Assembly (NCBI RefSeq): GCF_019635455.1
Contig: NZ_JAHBZJ010000007.1
Coordinates: 1 to 64,000 of the forward strand
Direction: 5' to 3'
From: Sphingomonas sp.
GTDB lineage: Bacteria; Pseudomonadota; Alphaproteobacteria; Sphingomonadales; Sphingomonadaceae
Length of the DNA: 64,000 bases
Position 1 is the stretch's first letter. The number at the start of each line of letters is the position of its first letter. Positions 24,070 to 31,790 of this stretch are shown here, piece after piece. The position numbers and the translations under genes were made by a program. The notes under the pieces were generated by a model. It did no database searches. It was given only the letters and a program-made list of their open reading frames with translations, and was not told where the DNA came from.

Positions 24070-26571
24070 ATGAGCGGTTTCGCGAACAGTCCGGTCACCG
24101 CCGTGCTGGGTCCCACCAACACCGGCAAGACGCATCTGGCGATCGAGCGGCTGTGCGGCCATTCGAGCGGCATGATCGGTTTCCCGCTGCGCCTGCTCGC
24201 GCGGGAAGTGTATGACCGCGTCGTCGCGCTGAAGGGGCCGCGCGAGGTGGCGCTGGTCACGGGGGAGGAGCGGATCGTGCCACCGGGCGCGCGCTGGTTC
24301 CTGTGTACCGTCGAATCGATGCCGGTGAACCGTGATCTCGGCTTCGTCGCGATCGACGAGGGGCAGCTGGGCGCCGACCCGGAGCGTGGCCATGTCTTCA
24401 CCGACCGGATCCTGCGCGCACGGGGCCGCGACGAGACGATGATCCTGGGCTCCGACACGCTGCGCCCGGTGCTGCGCAAGCTGGTTCCCGACGCGGAGGT
24501 GATCGGACGCCCGCGCTTTTCGACGCTCAGCTATGCCGGCGCGAAAAAGCTGTCGCGCCTGCCCCGCCGCTCCGCGATCGTCGCGTTCAGTGCCGAGGAA
24601 GTCTATGCCGTCGCCGAAACGCTGCGGCGACTGCGCGGCGGCGCGGCAGTGGTGATGGGGGCGCTCAGCCCGCGCACCCGCAACGCCCAGGTCGCGATGT
24701 TCCAGTCGGGCGAGGTCGATTATCTTGTCGCCACCGATGCGATCGGCATGGGCCTCAATCTCGACGTCGATCATGTCGCCTTCGCCTCGCTGCGCAAGTT
24801 CGACGGGAGGCGCGCGCGGCGGCTGACCGTGGCGGAGATGGCGCAGATCGCCGGCCGGGCCGGTCGGCACCAGCGCGACGGCACCTTCGGCGCGCTGGTC
24901 GAAGAAGGGCCTGGCGCGTTCACGCCCGAAGAGATCATGGCGATCGAGTCCCACCGGTTTCCGGCCCTCGACCATCTGTACTGGCGCGAGGGCGAGGTCG
25001 ATCTGACCGGCATCGACGCGCTGATCGCCAGCCTTGAGCGCAAACCCGATTCGCCGGTGTTGCGCGCCGCGCCCGAAGCGGTCGATCTCGCGGTGCTGCG
25101 GCGGCTGGCGGGTGAGGACTGGGTGCGCGATCGCACCAGGTCGCCGGCGATGGTCGCGCGGCTGTGGGCGGCGTGCGGACTGCCCGATTTCCGCAAGCTC
25201 GGCGCCGATCCGCATGCCCGGCTCGTCGCCCGCGTCTTTCGGCATCTGAGCGAAGGCGCGGGCCATATTCCCCACCCGTGGTTCGCCGACGAGATCGCGC
25301 GGCTGGACCGCATCGATGGCGATGTCGAGACGATCGCGGGACGGATCGCCGCGGCGCGAAGCTGGGCCTATATCGCCCAGCGTTCGGACTGGCTGGCCGA
25401 TCCCGCCCACTGGGCCGACCGCACCCGCGCGCTGGAGGAAAAGCTGTCGGACGCGCTCCATGCCGGCCTGACCCAGCGGTTCGTCGACAAGCGGACGACG
25501 GTGTTGCTGCGTCAGATCGGTGCCGACGCGTCGAACCTGCCGGTCGTGGTCGGGCCGGAGGGCGAGGTGAGTGTCGAGGAGCATGTGCTCGGCCAACTGA
25601 CCGGATTTCATTTCGCCGTCGCCGCGGACGCGCGCGTCGCCGACAAGCGCATGCTGCTCGCCGCCGCCGAAAAGGGGCTGGTCGCGGAATATCGGCGGCG
25701 TGGCATGATGCTGGCGGATGCCGGGGCCGCCGATCTGGTGCAGGACGATGATGGCGTGTTCTGGCAGGGCGCGCGCGTCGCGACGCTCGATCGCACCGCG
25801 AACCGAATCCGGCCGCGTATCCGGCTGGAGCGTGCGCTGGACGTGCTCGATCCGCCGATGCGCCAGGCGGCGCAGGCGCGGATCGCCCGCTGGATCGCGG
25901 AACGCCTCGCCGCCGATCTGCCCGATCTCGCGACCCTCGACGCGCTGCGCGAGAACGTCGATGCCGGACCACGCGTGCGCGCGCTCGCCGGATTGCTGGT
26001 GGATGCCGGCGGCCTGCTGCCGCGCCGCGCAGCCGGGGTGCTGGTCGAACAGCTCGACGCCCCGGACCGCAAGTTGCTGCGCAAGGCGGGTGTGACGATC
26101 GGGGCGCTCGATATCTTCGCGCCCGGCGTCCTGAAGCCGCGCGCCGCCGCCGCGCGCCGCGCGTTGTTCGGACTGACCGATGCGCCCCGCGATGGCGCCA
26201 CGACCCTTCCCCGCAACGCGCCCGGCGCGACGCTCGACCACGGGTTCCGGCCGCTCGGCCAACAGGCGGTACGCGTCGATCTGGTCGAACGGATCGCCCG
26301 CGCCGCGCATGACGCGCGGCCAAAGGGGGGAAAGGGCGGCCGCGCGCCCTTTGCGCCCGATCCCGCGCTCGCGACCTCGATGGGGCTTACCCCCGACACG
26401 CTCTCGCGGCTGATGGCGCAGCTCGGGTTCCGCAGCGTGCGCGCGCCAAAGGACGCGCCGCCGCGCTGGGTGTGGAAGGGGCTGACCCCGCTCGCCCGGC
26501 CGCGGCCGGCGCCTCGCGATACGTCGATGGGCCATGCGTTCGCGGCGCTTGGCGAACTGATCGATGACTGA
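24070..26571 (+). CDS. Suv3-like DExH/SF2 RNA helicase
   Basis: The 833-residue protein opens with motif I GPTNTGKTHLAIERL, which is the Suv3/mitochondrial degradosome form of the Walker A. The Walker B equivalent is DEGQLGADPERGHVF, and motif VI appears as QIAGRAGRHQRDGTF. The first 360 residues are the helicase core; the rest (about 470 residues) is a helical region that in alphaproteobacteria replaces the Suv3 C-terminal domains. It probably unwinds RNA in decay. The ATG at 24070 is placed close before motif I as in relatives. The S4 protein gene overlaps its end by eight bases, so the two are translated together. Confidence 0.92.
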   Translation: MSGFANSPVTAVLGPTNTGKTHLAIERLCGHSSGMIGFPLRLLAREVYDRVVALKGPREVALVTGEERIVPPGARWFLCTVESMPVNRDLGFVAIDEGQLGADPERGHVFTDRILRARGRDETMILGSDTLRPVLRKLVPDAEVIGRPRFSTLSYAGAKKLSRLPRRSAIVAFSAEEVYAVAETLRRLRGGAAVVMGALSPRTRNAQVAMFQSGEVDYLVATDAIGMGLNLDVDHVAFASLRKFDGRRARRLTVAEMAQIAGRAGRHQRDGTFGALVEEGPGAFTPEEIMAIESHRFPALDHLYWREGEVDLTGIDALIASLERKPDSPVLRAAPEAVDLAVLRRLAGEDWVRDRTRSPAMVARLWAACGLPDFRKLGADPHARLVARVFRHLSEGAGHIPHPWFADEIARLDRIDGDVETIAGRIAAARSWAYIAQRSDWLADPAHWADRTRALEEKLSDALHAGLTQRFVDKRTTVLLRQIGADASNLPVVVGPEGEVSVEEHVLGQLTGFHFAVAADARVADKRMLLAAAEKGLVAEYRRRGMMLADAGAADLVQDDDGVFWQGARVATLDRTANRIRPRIRLERALDVLDPPMRQAAQARIARWIAERLAADLPDLATLDALRENVDAGPRVRALAGLLVDAGGLLPRRAAGVLVEQLDAPDRKLLRKAGVTIGALDIFAPGVLKPRAAAARRALFGLTDAPRDGATTLPRNAPGATLDHGFRPLGQQAVRVDLVERIARAAHDARPKGGKGGRAPFAPDPALATSMGLTPDTLSRLMAQLGFRSVRAPKDAPPRWVWKGLTPLARPRPAPRDTSMGHAFAALGELIDD

Positions 26572-26857
26572 CGCCGCCGCGACGATGCGGCTCGACCGCT
26601 TTTTGTGGTTCGCGCGGTTGGTGAAGAGTCGCGGCGATGCGCAGGAGCTGGTCGCGACCGCGACGCTGCGGCTGGACGGGCGGCGGATCGAGCGCTCGTC
26701 GGCACAGGTCCGCGTCGGCTCGGTCATCGCCTTTCCGCTGCGCGGGCGGGTGCGGGTACTGCGCGTCGAGGCGCTTCCGCGCCGTCGCGGTCCCCCGGCC
26801 GAGGCGGCGGCGCTCTATCAGGAACTGCTCCCCGGCCCGGTCTCTCCGCTGGATTGA
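26564..26857 (+). CDS. S4-domain RNA-binding protein (Hsp15/HslR-like)
   Basis: The 97-residue protein begins with the S4 fold: MRLDRFLWFARLVKSRGDAQEL, then LDGRRIERSSAQVRVGSVIAF. In E. coli, Hsp15 of this type binds stalled 50S subunits carrying a nascent chain. A basic tail (LPRRRGPPAEAAALYQEL) follows. The start overlaps the helicase stop by eight bases, indicating coupling to an RNA helicase and a shared role in RNA or ribosome salvage, which is inference. fdxA lies 100 bases downstream. Confidence 0.92.
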   Translation: MTDAAATMRLDRFLWFARLVKSRGDAQELVATATLRLDGRRIERSSAQVRVGSVIAFPLRGRVRVLRVEALPRRRGPPAEAAALYQELLPGPVSPLD

Positions 26858-26959
26858 GAATGTGTCGCAGCAAGCGCGACCTGATTGACGCGCCCGGCAC
26901 CTGGGCATAGCAGGGGGCATCGACCGCCCGTTTGGGGGCTTTACGGGACCGCCACCGCC

Positions 26960-27301
26960 ATGACCTACGTCGTCACCGACGCCTGTATCCGCTGCAAATA
27001 TATGGACTGCGTCGAGGTCTGCCCGGTCGATTGTTTCTATGAGGGCGAGAACATGCTCGTCATCAATCCCAATGAATGTATCGATTGCGGCGTGTGCGAG
27101 CCGGAATGCCCGGCCGAAGCGATCCTGCCCGATACCGAGAGCGGGCTTGAGCAATGGCTGGAACTCAACAACAATTTCTCCGCCCAATGGCCCAATGTCA
27201 CCCGCAAGGGCGACCAGACCCCGGCCGACGCCGACGCGCACAAGGGTGAGGAAGGCAAGTTCGAGAAATATTTCTCGCCGGAGCCGGGCGCGGGCGATTG
27301 A
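26960..27301 (+). CDS. fdxA: Seven-iron ferredoxin
   Basis: The 113-residue ferredoxin begins [22 protein letters not shown] and continues with [16 protein letters not shown], giving the 3Fe-4S plus 4Fe-4S cysteine sets of the Azotobacter FdI type. The extended C-terminal half ([20 protein letters not shown]) is the alphaproteobacterial FdxA form. It carries electrons in the cytoplasm. The start sits right at the conserved MTYVV. No strong ribosome site precedes it. The pair fdxA-carD with an S4 gene upstream is a common arrangement in alphaproteobacteria. A terminator follows at 27368. Confidence 0.96.
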   Translation: MTYVVTDACIRCKYMDCVEVCPVDCFYEGENMLVINPNECIDCGVCEPECPAEAILPDTESGLEQWLELNNNFSAQWPNVTRKGDQTPADADAHKGEEGKFEKYFSPEPGAGD

Positions 27302-27367
27302 TCGCGCGCCGGCGCGGGTGACGCGCGGCCGAAAATCGAGTCGCGTCAGGCGTTTGTCGATGTGAAG

Positions 27368-27404
27368 ACCCCGGGATCCGTGGATTCCGGGGTGGTAATT
27401 TTAT
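27368..27404 (+). terminator. Intrinsic terminator after fdxA
   Basis: ACCCCGGGATCC (27368-27379) pairs with GGATTCCGGGGT (27382-27393) with one internal mismatch. The T-rich tail GGTAATTTTATT follows. It lies 67 bases past the fdxA stop and separates it from carD. Confidence 0.75.
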
Positions 27405-27562
27405 TGCATCTATGTTAAACCGCCCACCGAACGCGAGGATTCGCGTTTCGGTACTGGAGACCGTTGTACATTTGCCCCGAACCGGCGTCGTCCTCCCGGT
27501 ATCCGCACCGGGCGTGCCGCGCAATCCCTTTCGGGCGCACCAAGTTGGAAAGGCTTCCCTAC

Positions 27563-28096
27563 ATGGCTGCCAAGGCGCTGTCCTTCGACGTCGGCGATTA
27601 TGTCGTTTATCCCAAGCATGGCGTGGGCCGTGTGATCGAACTCCAGAAATCTGAAATCGCGGGCATGCAGCTCGAACTTTATGTGCTGCGCTTTGAGAAA
27701 GAGAAGATGACGCTCCGCGTTCCGACCAACAAGGCGGAGAGCGTGGGGATGCGCAAGCTGTCGAGCGACAAGACGCTCAAGGAAGCGCTCGACACGCTGA
27801 AGGGCAAGCCGAAGGTCAAGCGCACCATGTGGTCGCGCCGCGCGCAGGAATATGAAGCGAAGATCAATTCGGGCGATCTGGTATCGATCGCCGAAGTGGT
27901 CCGCGACCTGTTCCGTGCCGACGACCAGCCCGAGCAGAGCTATTCGGAGCGCCAGATCTTCGAGGCCGCCGCCAGCCGGCTCGCCCGCGAACTCGCCGCG
28001 ATGGAAGAGATCGACGAGAAGGCGGCGCTCGAGAAGATTCTCGACATTCTGCGCAAGGCCGCAGCGATCTATAACAAGGACAAGGCGCCGGCCTGA
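27563..28096 (+). CDS. carD: CarD-family transcription regulator
   Basis: The 177-residue protein has the N-terminal CarD/TRCF Tudor-like domain: FDVGDYVVYPKHGVGRVIEL, then LYVLRFEKEKMTLRVPTNKA. A helical C-terminal domain follows (KRTMWSRRAQEYEAKINSGDL, VVRDLFRADDQPEQSYSER). CarD binds the RNA polymerase beta subunit and stabilises open complexes, mainly at growth and rRNA promoters. GGAAAGG is nine bases before the ATG. A longer frame upstream has no protein character. The gene ends with a clean terminator at 28123. Confidence 0.96.
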   Translation: MAAKALSFDVGDYVVYPKHGVGRVIELQKSEIAGMQLELYVLRFEKEKMTLRVPTNKAESVGMRKLSSDKTLKEALDTLKGKPKVKRTMWSRRAQEYEAKINSGDLVSIAEVVRDLFRADDQPEQSYSERQIFEAAASRLARELAAMEEIDEKAALEKILDILRKAAAIYNKDKAPA

Positions 28097-28122
28097 GCCG
28101 CGCCGACTCCCGACAACGAAAC

Positions 28123-28148
28123 GGGCGGCTGGCGACGGCCGCCCTTTT
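28123..28148 (+). terminator. Intrinsic terminator after carD
   Basis: GGGCGGC (28123-28129) pairs with GCCGCCC (28138-28144), followed by TTTT. It lies 27 bases after the carD stop. Confidence 0.88.
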
Positions 28149-28171
28149 CATTTGCAGTTCGGCCCCAATCA

Positions 28172-28193
28172 GTGTATTATGTGTACAATACAC
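28172..28193. promoter_or_regulatory. Inverted repeat before the DUF2807 lipoprotein gene
   Basis: GTGTATT (28172-28178) is mirrored by AATACAC (28187-28193). Inside it TGTGTA and TACACA form a second overlapping symmetry. It is AT-rich against a GC-rich background and ends 15 bases before the start codon, so it probably lies in the promoter or leader. The GTGTA/TACAC ends resemble GntR-family (YtrA) sites, but no such regulator is nearby. Confidence 0.5.
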
Positions 28194-28207
28194 ATGGGAG
28201 GACCCGG

Positions 28208-28921
28208 ATGAAAATTGCTCTTCTCGCCGCGATGCTGCCGCTCGCCGCCTGCAACTATGCCAGCGGCATGAGCGGTGAAATCGTCGAAGCCTCCGGCAGC
28301 GGCTCGACCCGCAGCTACCAGGTTGCCGGCTTTACCGGCGTCTCGCTGCGCGGATCGGACAATGTCGAGGTGCGCGCGGGACCCTTCGCCGTCACGGCGG
28401 AGGGCGATGCCACCCTGCTCGACCGGCTGGAGATCCGCAAGGATGGCGACACGCTGCGCATCGGGCGCAAGAGCGACAGCTGGAACTGGGGCAAGGGCCA
28501 GCATGCCAAGGTGATCGTCACCCTGCCGCGCCTTGTCAGCGCCAGCGTCGCCGGATCGGGCGACATGAACGTCGCGCGCGCCCAGGGCGACCTTGACGCG
28601 TCCATTGCCGGCTCGGGCAATCTGCGCATCGCGGAGTACCGTGGCGGTAAGGCGGACCTGTCGATCGCCGGCTCGGGCGACCTCGCGATCGCCGGCCTTG
28701 CCAGCGTCGTCGATATCTCCATCGCCGGTTCGGGGGACGTCGATGCCCCGAACCTGAAGGCGGAAAAGAGTGACATCTCGATCGCCGGCTCCGGCAATGT
28801 CCGGGCGCAGGTGACCGGCACCGCCGACATCTCGATCGTCGGATCGGGGGACGCGGTGCTGACCGGCGGCGCCAAATGCTCGGTCAGTGCGATGGGGTCG
28901 GGCAAGGCGCGCTGTAGCTAG
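28208..28921 (+). CDS. Exported DUF2807 lipoprotein with SIAGSGD repeats
   Basis: The 237-residue protein has a lipoprotein signal (MKIALLAAMLPLAAC, lipobox LAAC), then a DUF2807 domain: a right-handed beta-solenoid of short turns. The repeating unit (S)IAGSGD/N occurs at least six times between about residues 115 and 225 (VAGSGDM, IAGSGNL, IAGSGDL, IAGSGDV, IAGSGNV, IVGSGDA). Each is one solenoid coil. GGGAGG precedes the ATG. It is likely an envelope protein. Role unknown in the family, though some are linked to adhesion or envelope stress. A second DUF2807 gene follows 50 bases later, an apparent diverged pair. Confidence 0.88.
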   Translation: MKIALLAAMLPLAACNYASGMSGEIVEASGSGSTRSYQVAGFTGVSLRGSDNVEVRAGPFAVTAEGDATLLDRLEIRKDGDTLRIGRKSDSWNWGKGQHAKVIVTLPRLVSASVAGSGDMNVARAQGDLDASIAGSGNLRIAEYRGGKADLSIAGSGDLAIAGLASVVDISIAGSGDVDAPNLKAEKSDISIAGSGNVRAQVTGTADISIVGSGDAVLTGGAKCSVSAMGSGKARCS

Positions 28922-28970
28922 GTTCCGGCGTTCGCATCGTGTGGCTTGCATGGGGCGGGGGATCGGTGCG

Positions 28971-29735
28971 ATGCCTCGCCCCATGTTACGTCTGATGCCT
29001 CCGATGCGTCTTCGTCGGGTCGCAGCGCCGCTGTTGCTTCCCGCCGCGCTGCTCGCCGCCACCGCCGCGCCGCCCGCCGCCGCACCCGACGAACGCCGGA
29101 TCATGCTGACCGGTTATGAACGCATCCGCGTCGATGGGCCGTTCAAGGTGCGGGTGATCGGCGATGGCCCGCCCAGCGCCACGATTTCCGGAGAGCGGCG
29201 CGCAATCGATCGGATCAGCGTGCGCAACCAGGGCGGGACGCTGATCGTCGGCATCGCCGCCACGACATGGGACGGGTGGCGCGAAAAGGAGGGGACGGCG
29301 ATCGTCACCCTGTCCGCGCGCGGGCTGCGTGCCGCCAACGTCAATGGCGGTGGCGCGCTCGAAATCGACGCGATGCGCGGCCAGCGGATCGATCTTGGCG
29401 TCAACGGCTCCGGCTCGCTCGCGATCGGCCGGATCGAGGCGGACCAGCTGGTGACGACGCTTACCGGAACCGGCGCGGTGAAGATCGCCGGGGGCAGCGC
29501 GCGCAACGCCCGTTTCTCGAACTTCGGCGCCGGATCGATCGATGCCGGCGCGATGCCCGCCAACGATCTGTGGGTGAATTCGCAGAGCGCGGGCGACAGC
29601 AGCTTCGCCGCGCGCTTCACGGCGGAAGTGACCGTGCTCGGCACCGGCAAGGTCATCGTGGCCGGCAACGCCACCTGCCGCCTCGCCGGCCCCGGCCCCG
29701 CCGCCTGCGCGGGCAAGACCGAACGTCGGCGTTAG
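28971..29735 (+). CDS. Second DUF2807 exported protein
   Basis: This 254-residue product has a signal (RRVAAPLLLPAALLAATAAPPAAA) and a beta-solenoid like its neighbour but with irregular turns (VNGGGALEID, VNGSGSLAIG, LTGTGAVKIAGG, FGAGSIDAG). The opening YERIRVDGPFKVRVIGDGP is the usual DUF2807 entry strand. There is no lipobox; it is likely periplasmic. Several ATGs lie close together (28971, 28983, 28998, 29007); I took the first, preceded by a G-rich run. Two Cys at the end (NATCRLAGPGPAACAG) could form a disulphide. Likely co-transcribed with the upstream paralogue. Confidence 0.8.
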   Translation: MPRPMLRLMPPMRLRRVAAPLLLPAALLAATAAPPAAAPDERRIMLTGYERIRVDGPFKVRVIGDGPPSATISGERRAIDRISVRNQGGTLIVGIAATTWDGWREKEGTAIVTLSARGLRAANVNGGGALEIDAMRGQRIDLGVNGSGSLAIGRIEADQLVTTLTGTGAVKIAGGSARNARFSNFGAGSIDAGAMPANDLWVNSQSAGDSSFAARFTAEVTVLGTGKVIVAGNATCRLAGPGPAACAGKTERRR

Positions 29736-29783
29736 CCCAGATCCCGCCCCGTCCCGTTTGCCGCTTCCCCTGGCCCGATCACC

Positions 29784-30002
29784 TTACCGCCATGGCGTCT
29801 CAGACCAGCCATGGGCCTGCACGGCGTGCGCCTGGATGAGCCACTCCGGGGCGTGCGCTCCGACCGGATCATGCATCACGCCGTCGATCTGGAACCAGCT
29901 GCCGCTCGCCATCTGAAAGATGTCGCCGGGCGACGGGACGACCGCGAACCCGCGCTCGAACATGGCGCTCTGCCCCGCGACGGCGATCCGATAGGCTGAC
30001 AT
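29784..30002 (-). CDS. Small hypothetical protein, 72 residues
   Basis: The product starts MSAYRIAVAGQSAMFERGFAVVPSPG and contains DIFQMASGSWFQIDGVMHDPVG and WLIQAHAVQAHGW. It has no signal peptide; Trp and His are prominent. AGGGGG lies eight bases before the ATG on the minus strand, which supports translation. I do not recognise a family. It stands alone, convergent with the DUF2807 gene and about 100 bases from the pdeM end. Confidence 0.6.
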   Translation of the reverse strand: MSAYRIAVAGQSAMFERGFAVVPSPGDIFQMASGSWFQIDGVMHDPVGAHAPEWLIQAHAVQAHGWSETPWR

Positions 30003-30098
30003 GATCTCATCCCCCTGAATCGTTCTGGATTCGGGGAGACGGGCGCGGGCGGCATCCGGCGCAATGTGGCGATGGATCGAACCCGGATGCGATCGGCG

Positions 30099-30761
30099 TC
30101 ACGCCGCGATGGGAAAGCGCAGCAGCCGGTCCTCCAGCGCTACCAGCGCCTCTGCCCGTCGTCCCACCGCGCGGACGATCTCCGGATGGTGCGCGTCCAG
30201 CCCGCCGGTCAGCGCGCCAAATGCCGGCAGGATCAGCTTGCGCTCCGTCGCGACGAAACAGCGCCGCGCCACCTGTCGCCCGCGCAGCCGCACGCGCAGC
30301 TTCGGATGGAAATGGCCCGACAGTTCGGGCCGCATCTCGATCGGCTCCGCCTCATGCCGCAGCATCAGGCCATCGACCTCGGCCTCGGCGACGATTTCCC
30401 CGCCGCAATGATCGATCATCGCCGCGTCGTGATTGCCGGTAATCCATACCCAGCGCAGCGATCCGGTCAGCGCGGTCAATGTCGCGCGCGCCGCCGCCGG
30501 CAAGCGTTCGCATCCGGCCGAATCGTGGAAACTGTCGCCCAGGCACCACAGCTCGCGCGCCTGCGTTCGCGCGATCAGGGCGGCGAGCGCGCTAAGCGTC
30601 GCGATCGAATCATAGGGCGGCAGCATCTGCCCGCCCTTCGCGAACCAGCTCGCCTTCTCCAGATGCAGGTCGGCGACGATCAGCGCGCGCCGCGCCGGCC
30701 AGTACAGCGCACCCTCGGACAGGGCGTGCAGCGCGCGACCGGCGAACGAAAAGGGAACCAT
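30099..30761 (-). CDS. pdeM: Ligase-associated DNA damage response endonuclease PdeM
   Basis: The 220-residue metallophosphoesterase has the ordered metal motifs ALIVADLHLEK (Asp, His), WCLGDSFHD (Asp), WITGNHDA (Asn, His) and LSGHFHP (His, His). PdeM is defined as part of a DNA repair module with an Lhr-type helicase, a beta-CASP exonuclease and an ATP-dependent ligase. Here the helicase and exonuclease are nearby but the ligase is not. A retropepsin-like gene sits between pdeM and the helicase. The start MVPFSFAGRAL is chosen where the family begins; no clear ribosome site is seen. Confidence 0.9.
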   Translation of the reverse strand: MVPFSFAGRALHALSEGALYWPARRALIVADLHLEKASWFAKGGQMLPPYDSIATLSALAALIARTQARELWCLGDSFHDSAGCERLPAAARATLTALTGSLRWVWITGNHDAAMIDHCGGEIVAEAEVDGLMLRHEAEPIEMRPELSGHFHPKLRVRLRGRQVARRCFVATERKLILPAFGALTGGLDAHHPEIVRAVGRRAEALVALEDRLLRFPIAA

Positions 30762-30792
30762 GGCATCGCTATCGCCGCATGGAGCGGCCCCG

Positions 30793-31749
30793 TCAACCGG
30801 TCCCGAAATTCCACATATTGTCGCGGAACCGGGTCCGGTCGCGCGGGATCTGGAACCGCACCTTGCGCGCGGGAAAGTCGATCTCGATCCGGTTGAACAC
30901 GCGCATCGCATCCATCCCCAGCATCAGCGCCGGCCGCTGGGTCAGGCCGAACTTCTCGAACGGCGCGACATCGGCAAAGGCGACCGGCAGGTTGCGGATC
31001 GCGATCCCGCCCAGCTTCACCCGATCCGCGACGTGATAGTTCACCGTCATCTGCTCGCCCGTCACGCTGGTCAGCGTGATCGGTCCCTGCAACGGAATGC
31101 GGCGCAGTCGCCGTTGCAGCGCCAGATTGCCCATGCTGATCTGCGACCCGGTATCCATCACCACGGTCACCCGCACGCCCTCGAACTCCGCCTCGGTGAC
31201 GATCAGCTGGCCGAACCGGTTGCGTGCCGTGACGACGATTTCGGTCAGGTCCGGCCGGACCCGCTCGCCCCGTTCCTCCAGCCTTGAGCGGCGCACCGCC
31301 ATCTCGTTCCGGTCGAAATCGATCGTGACCATATGCGCGCGCAGCTGGTCGATGCCCAGCAGCCCCTGCGCGCCGAGATGCGCCGCCTCCAGCGCGGGCG
31401 CGTTGAACGCGCGTTCGTCGCGGACCGGCCCGACCGCGAGCGAGGGGACGACGACCGTACCGACCCGCGCGCTGCCGGTCATCGTCGTCAGCACCACCTG
31501 CGGTCCCGCACCCAGGCCCAGCCGGCTGGCAAGCTGGCGCGAGACCACGGATCGTTCCGCACCGGTATCGATGACGAAGGGTTGCGGCGGCGCATCGCGG
31601 ATCGATACCGGCACGGTCATCCGCGTCGCCAGTTCGCCCAGCGCCACCGTCCCGTCGGGCGGCGTCCGTGGCGCGGGGCCGGCATCCTGCGACAGGGCCG
31701 GGCCGGCCCCGGCAGCGCCGAGCAGCGCAAGGAGGAAACGTAGTCCCAT
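30793..31749 (-). CDS. Secreted double-domain retropepsin-like aspartic protease
   Basis: The 318-residue protein has a signal peptide (MGLRFLLALLGAAGAGPALS) and two retropepsin-like halves. The catalytic triplets are FVIDTGAERS in the first and VVMDTGSQIS in the second, each followed by an ILG-type turn (GLLGID, LMLGMD). Two DTG halves in one chain make a pepsin-like arrangement without need for dimerisation. This is the clan AA family found in many alphaproteobacteria, thought to act in the periplasm. It is between pdeM and the helicase on the same strand, with only 31 and 41 bases to each, so it probably shares their transcript. The functional link is unknown. Confidence 0.85.
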   Translation of the reverse strand: MGLRFLLALLGAAGAGPALSQDAGPAPRTPPDGTVALGELATRMTVPVSIRDAPPQPFVIDTGAERSVVSRQLASRLGLGAGPQVVLTTMTGSARVGTVVVPSLAVGPVRDERAFNAPALEAAHLGAQGLLGIDQLRAHMVTIDFDRNEMAVRRSRLEERGERVRPDLTEIVVTARNRFGQLIVTEAEFEGVRVTVVMDTGSQISMGNLALQRRLRRIPLQGPITLTSVTGEQMTVNYHVADRVKLGGIAIRNLPVAFADVAPFEKFGLTQRPALMLGMDAMRVFNRIEIDFPARKVRFQIPRDRTRFRDNMWNFGTG

Positions 31750-31790
31750 GGCGGCAGGATATGCCGATCCATGCTGCGCAGCAATCACCC

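Noticed and set aside
23749..26727. A 992-codon open frame opposite the Suv3-like helicase
   Set aside because: It is Arg/Gly/His-rich with no domain and no ribosome site; long antisense frames are a by-product of high GC and codon bias.
27299..27562. Possible small RNA between fdxA and carD
   Set aside because: Only the fdxA terminator and a promoter-like AT-rich segment are visible; nothing specific to an RNA gene.
28560..28870. Recurrent IAGSGD-coding DNA considered as a CRISPR or intergenic repeat
   Set aside because: It is in frame within a solenoid protein, and the spacing follows the protein coils.
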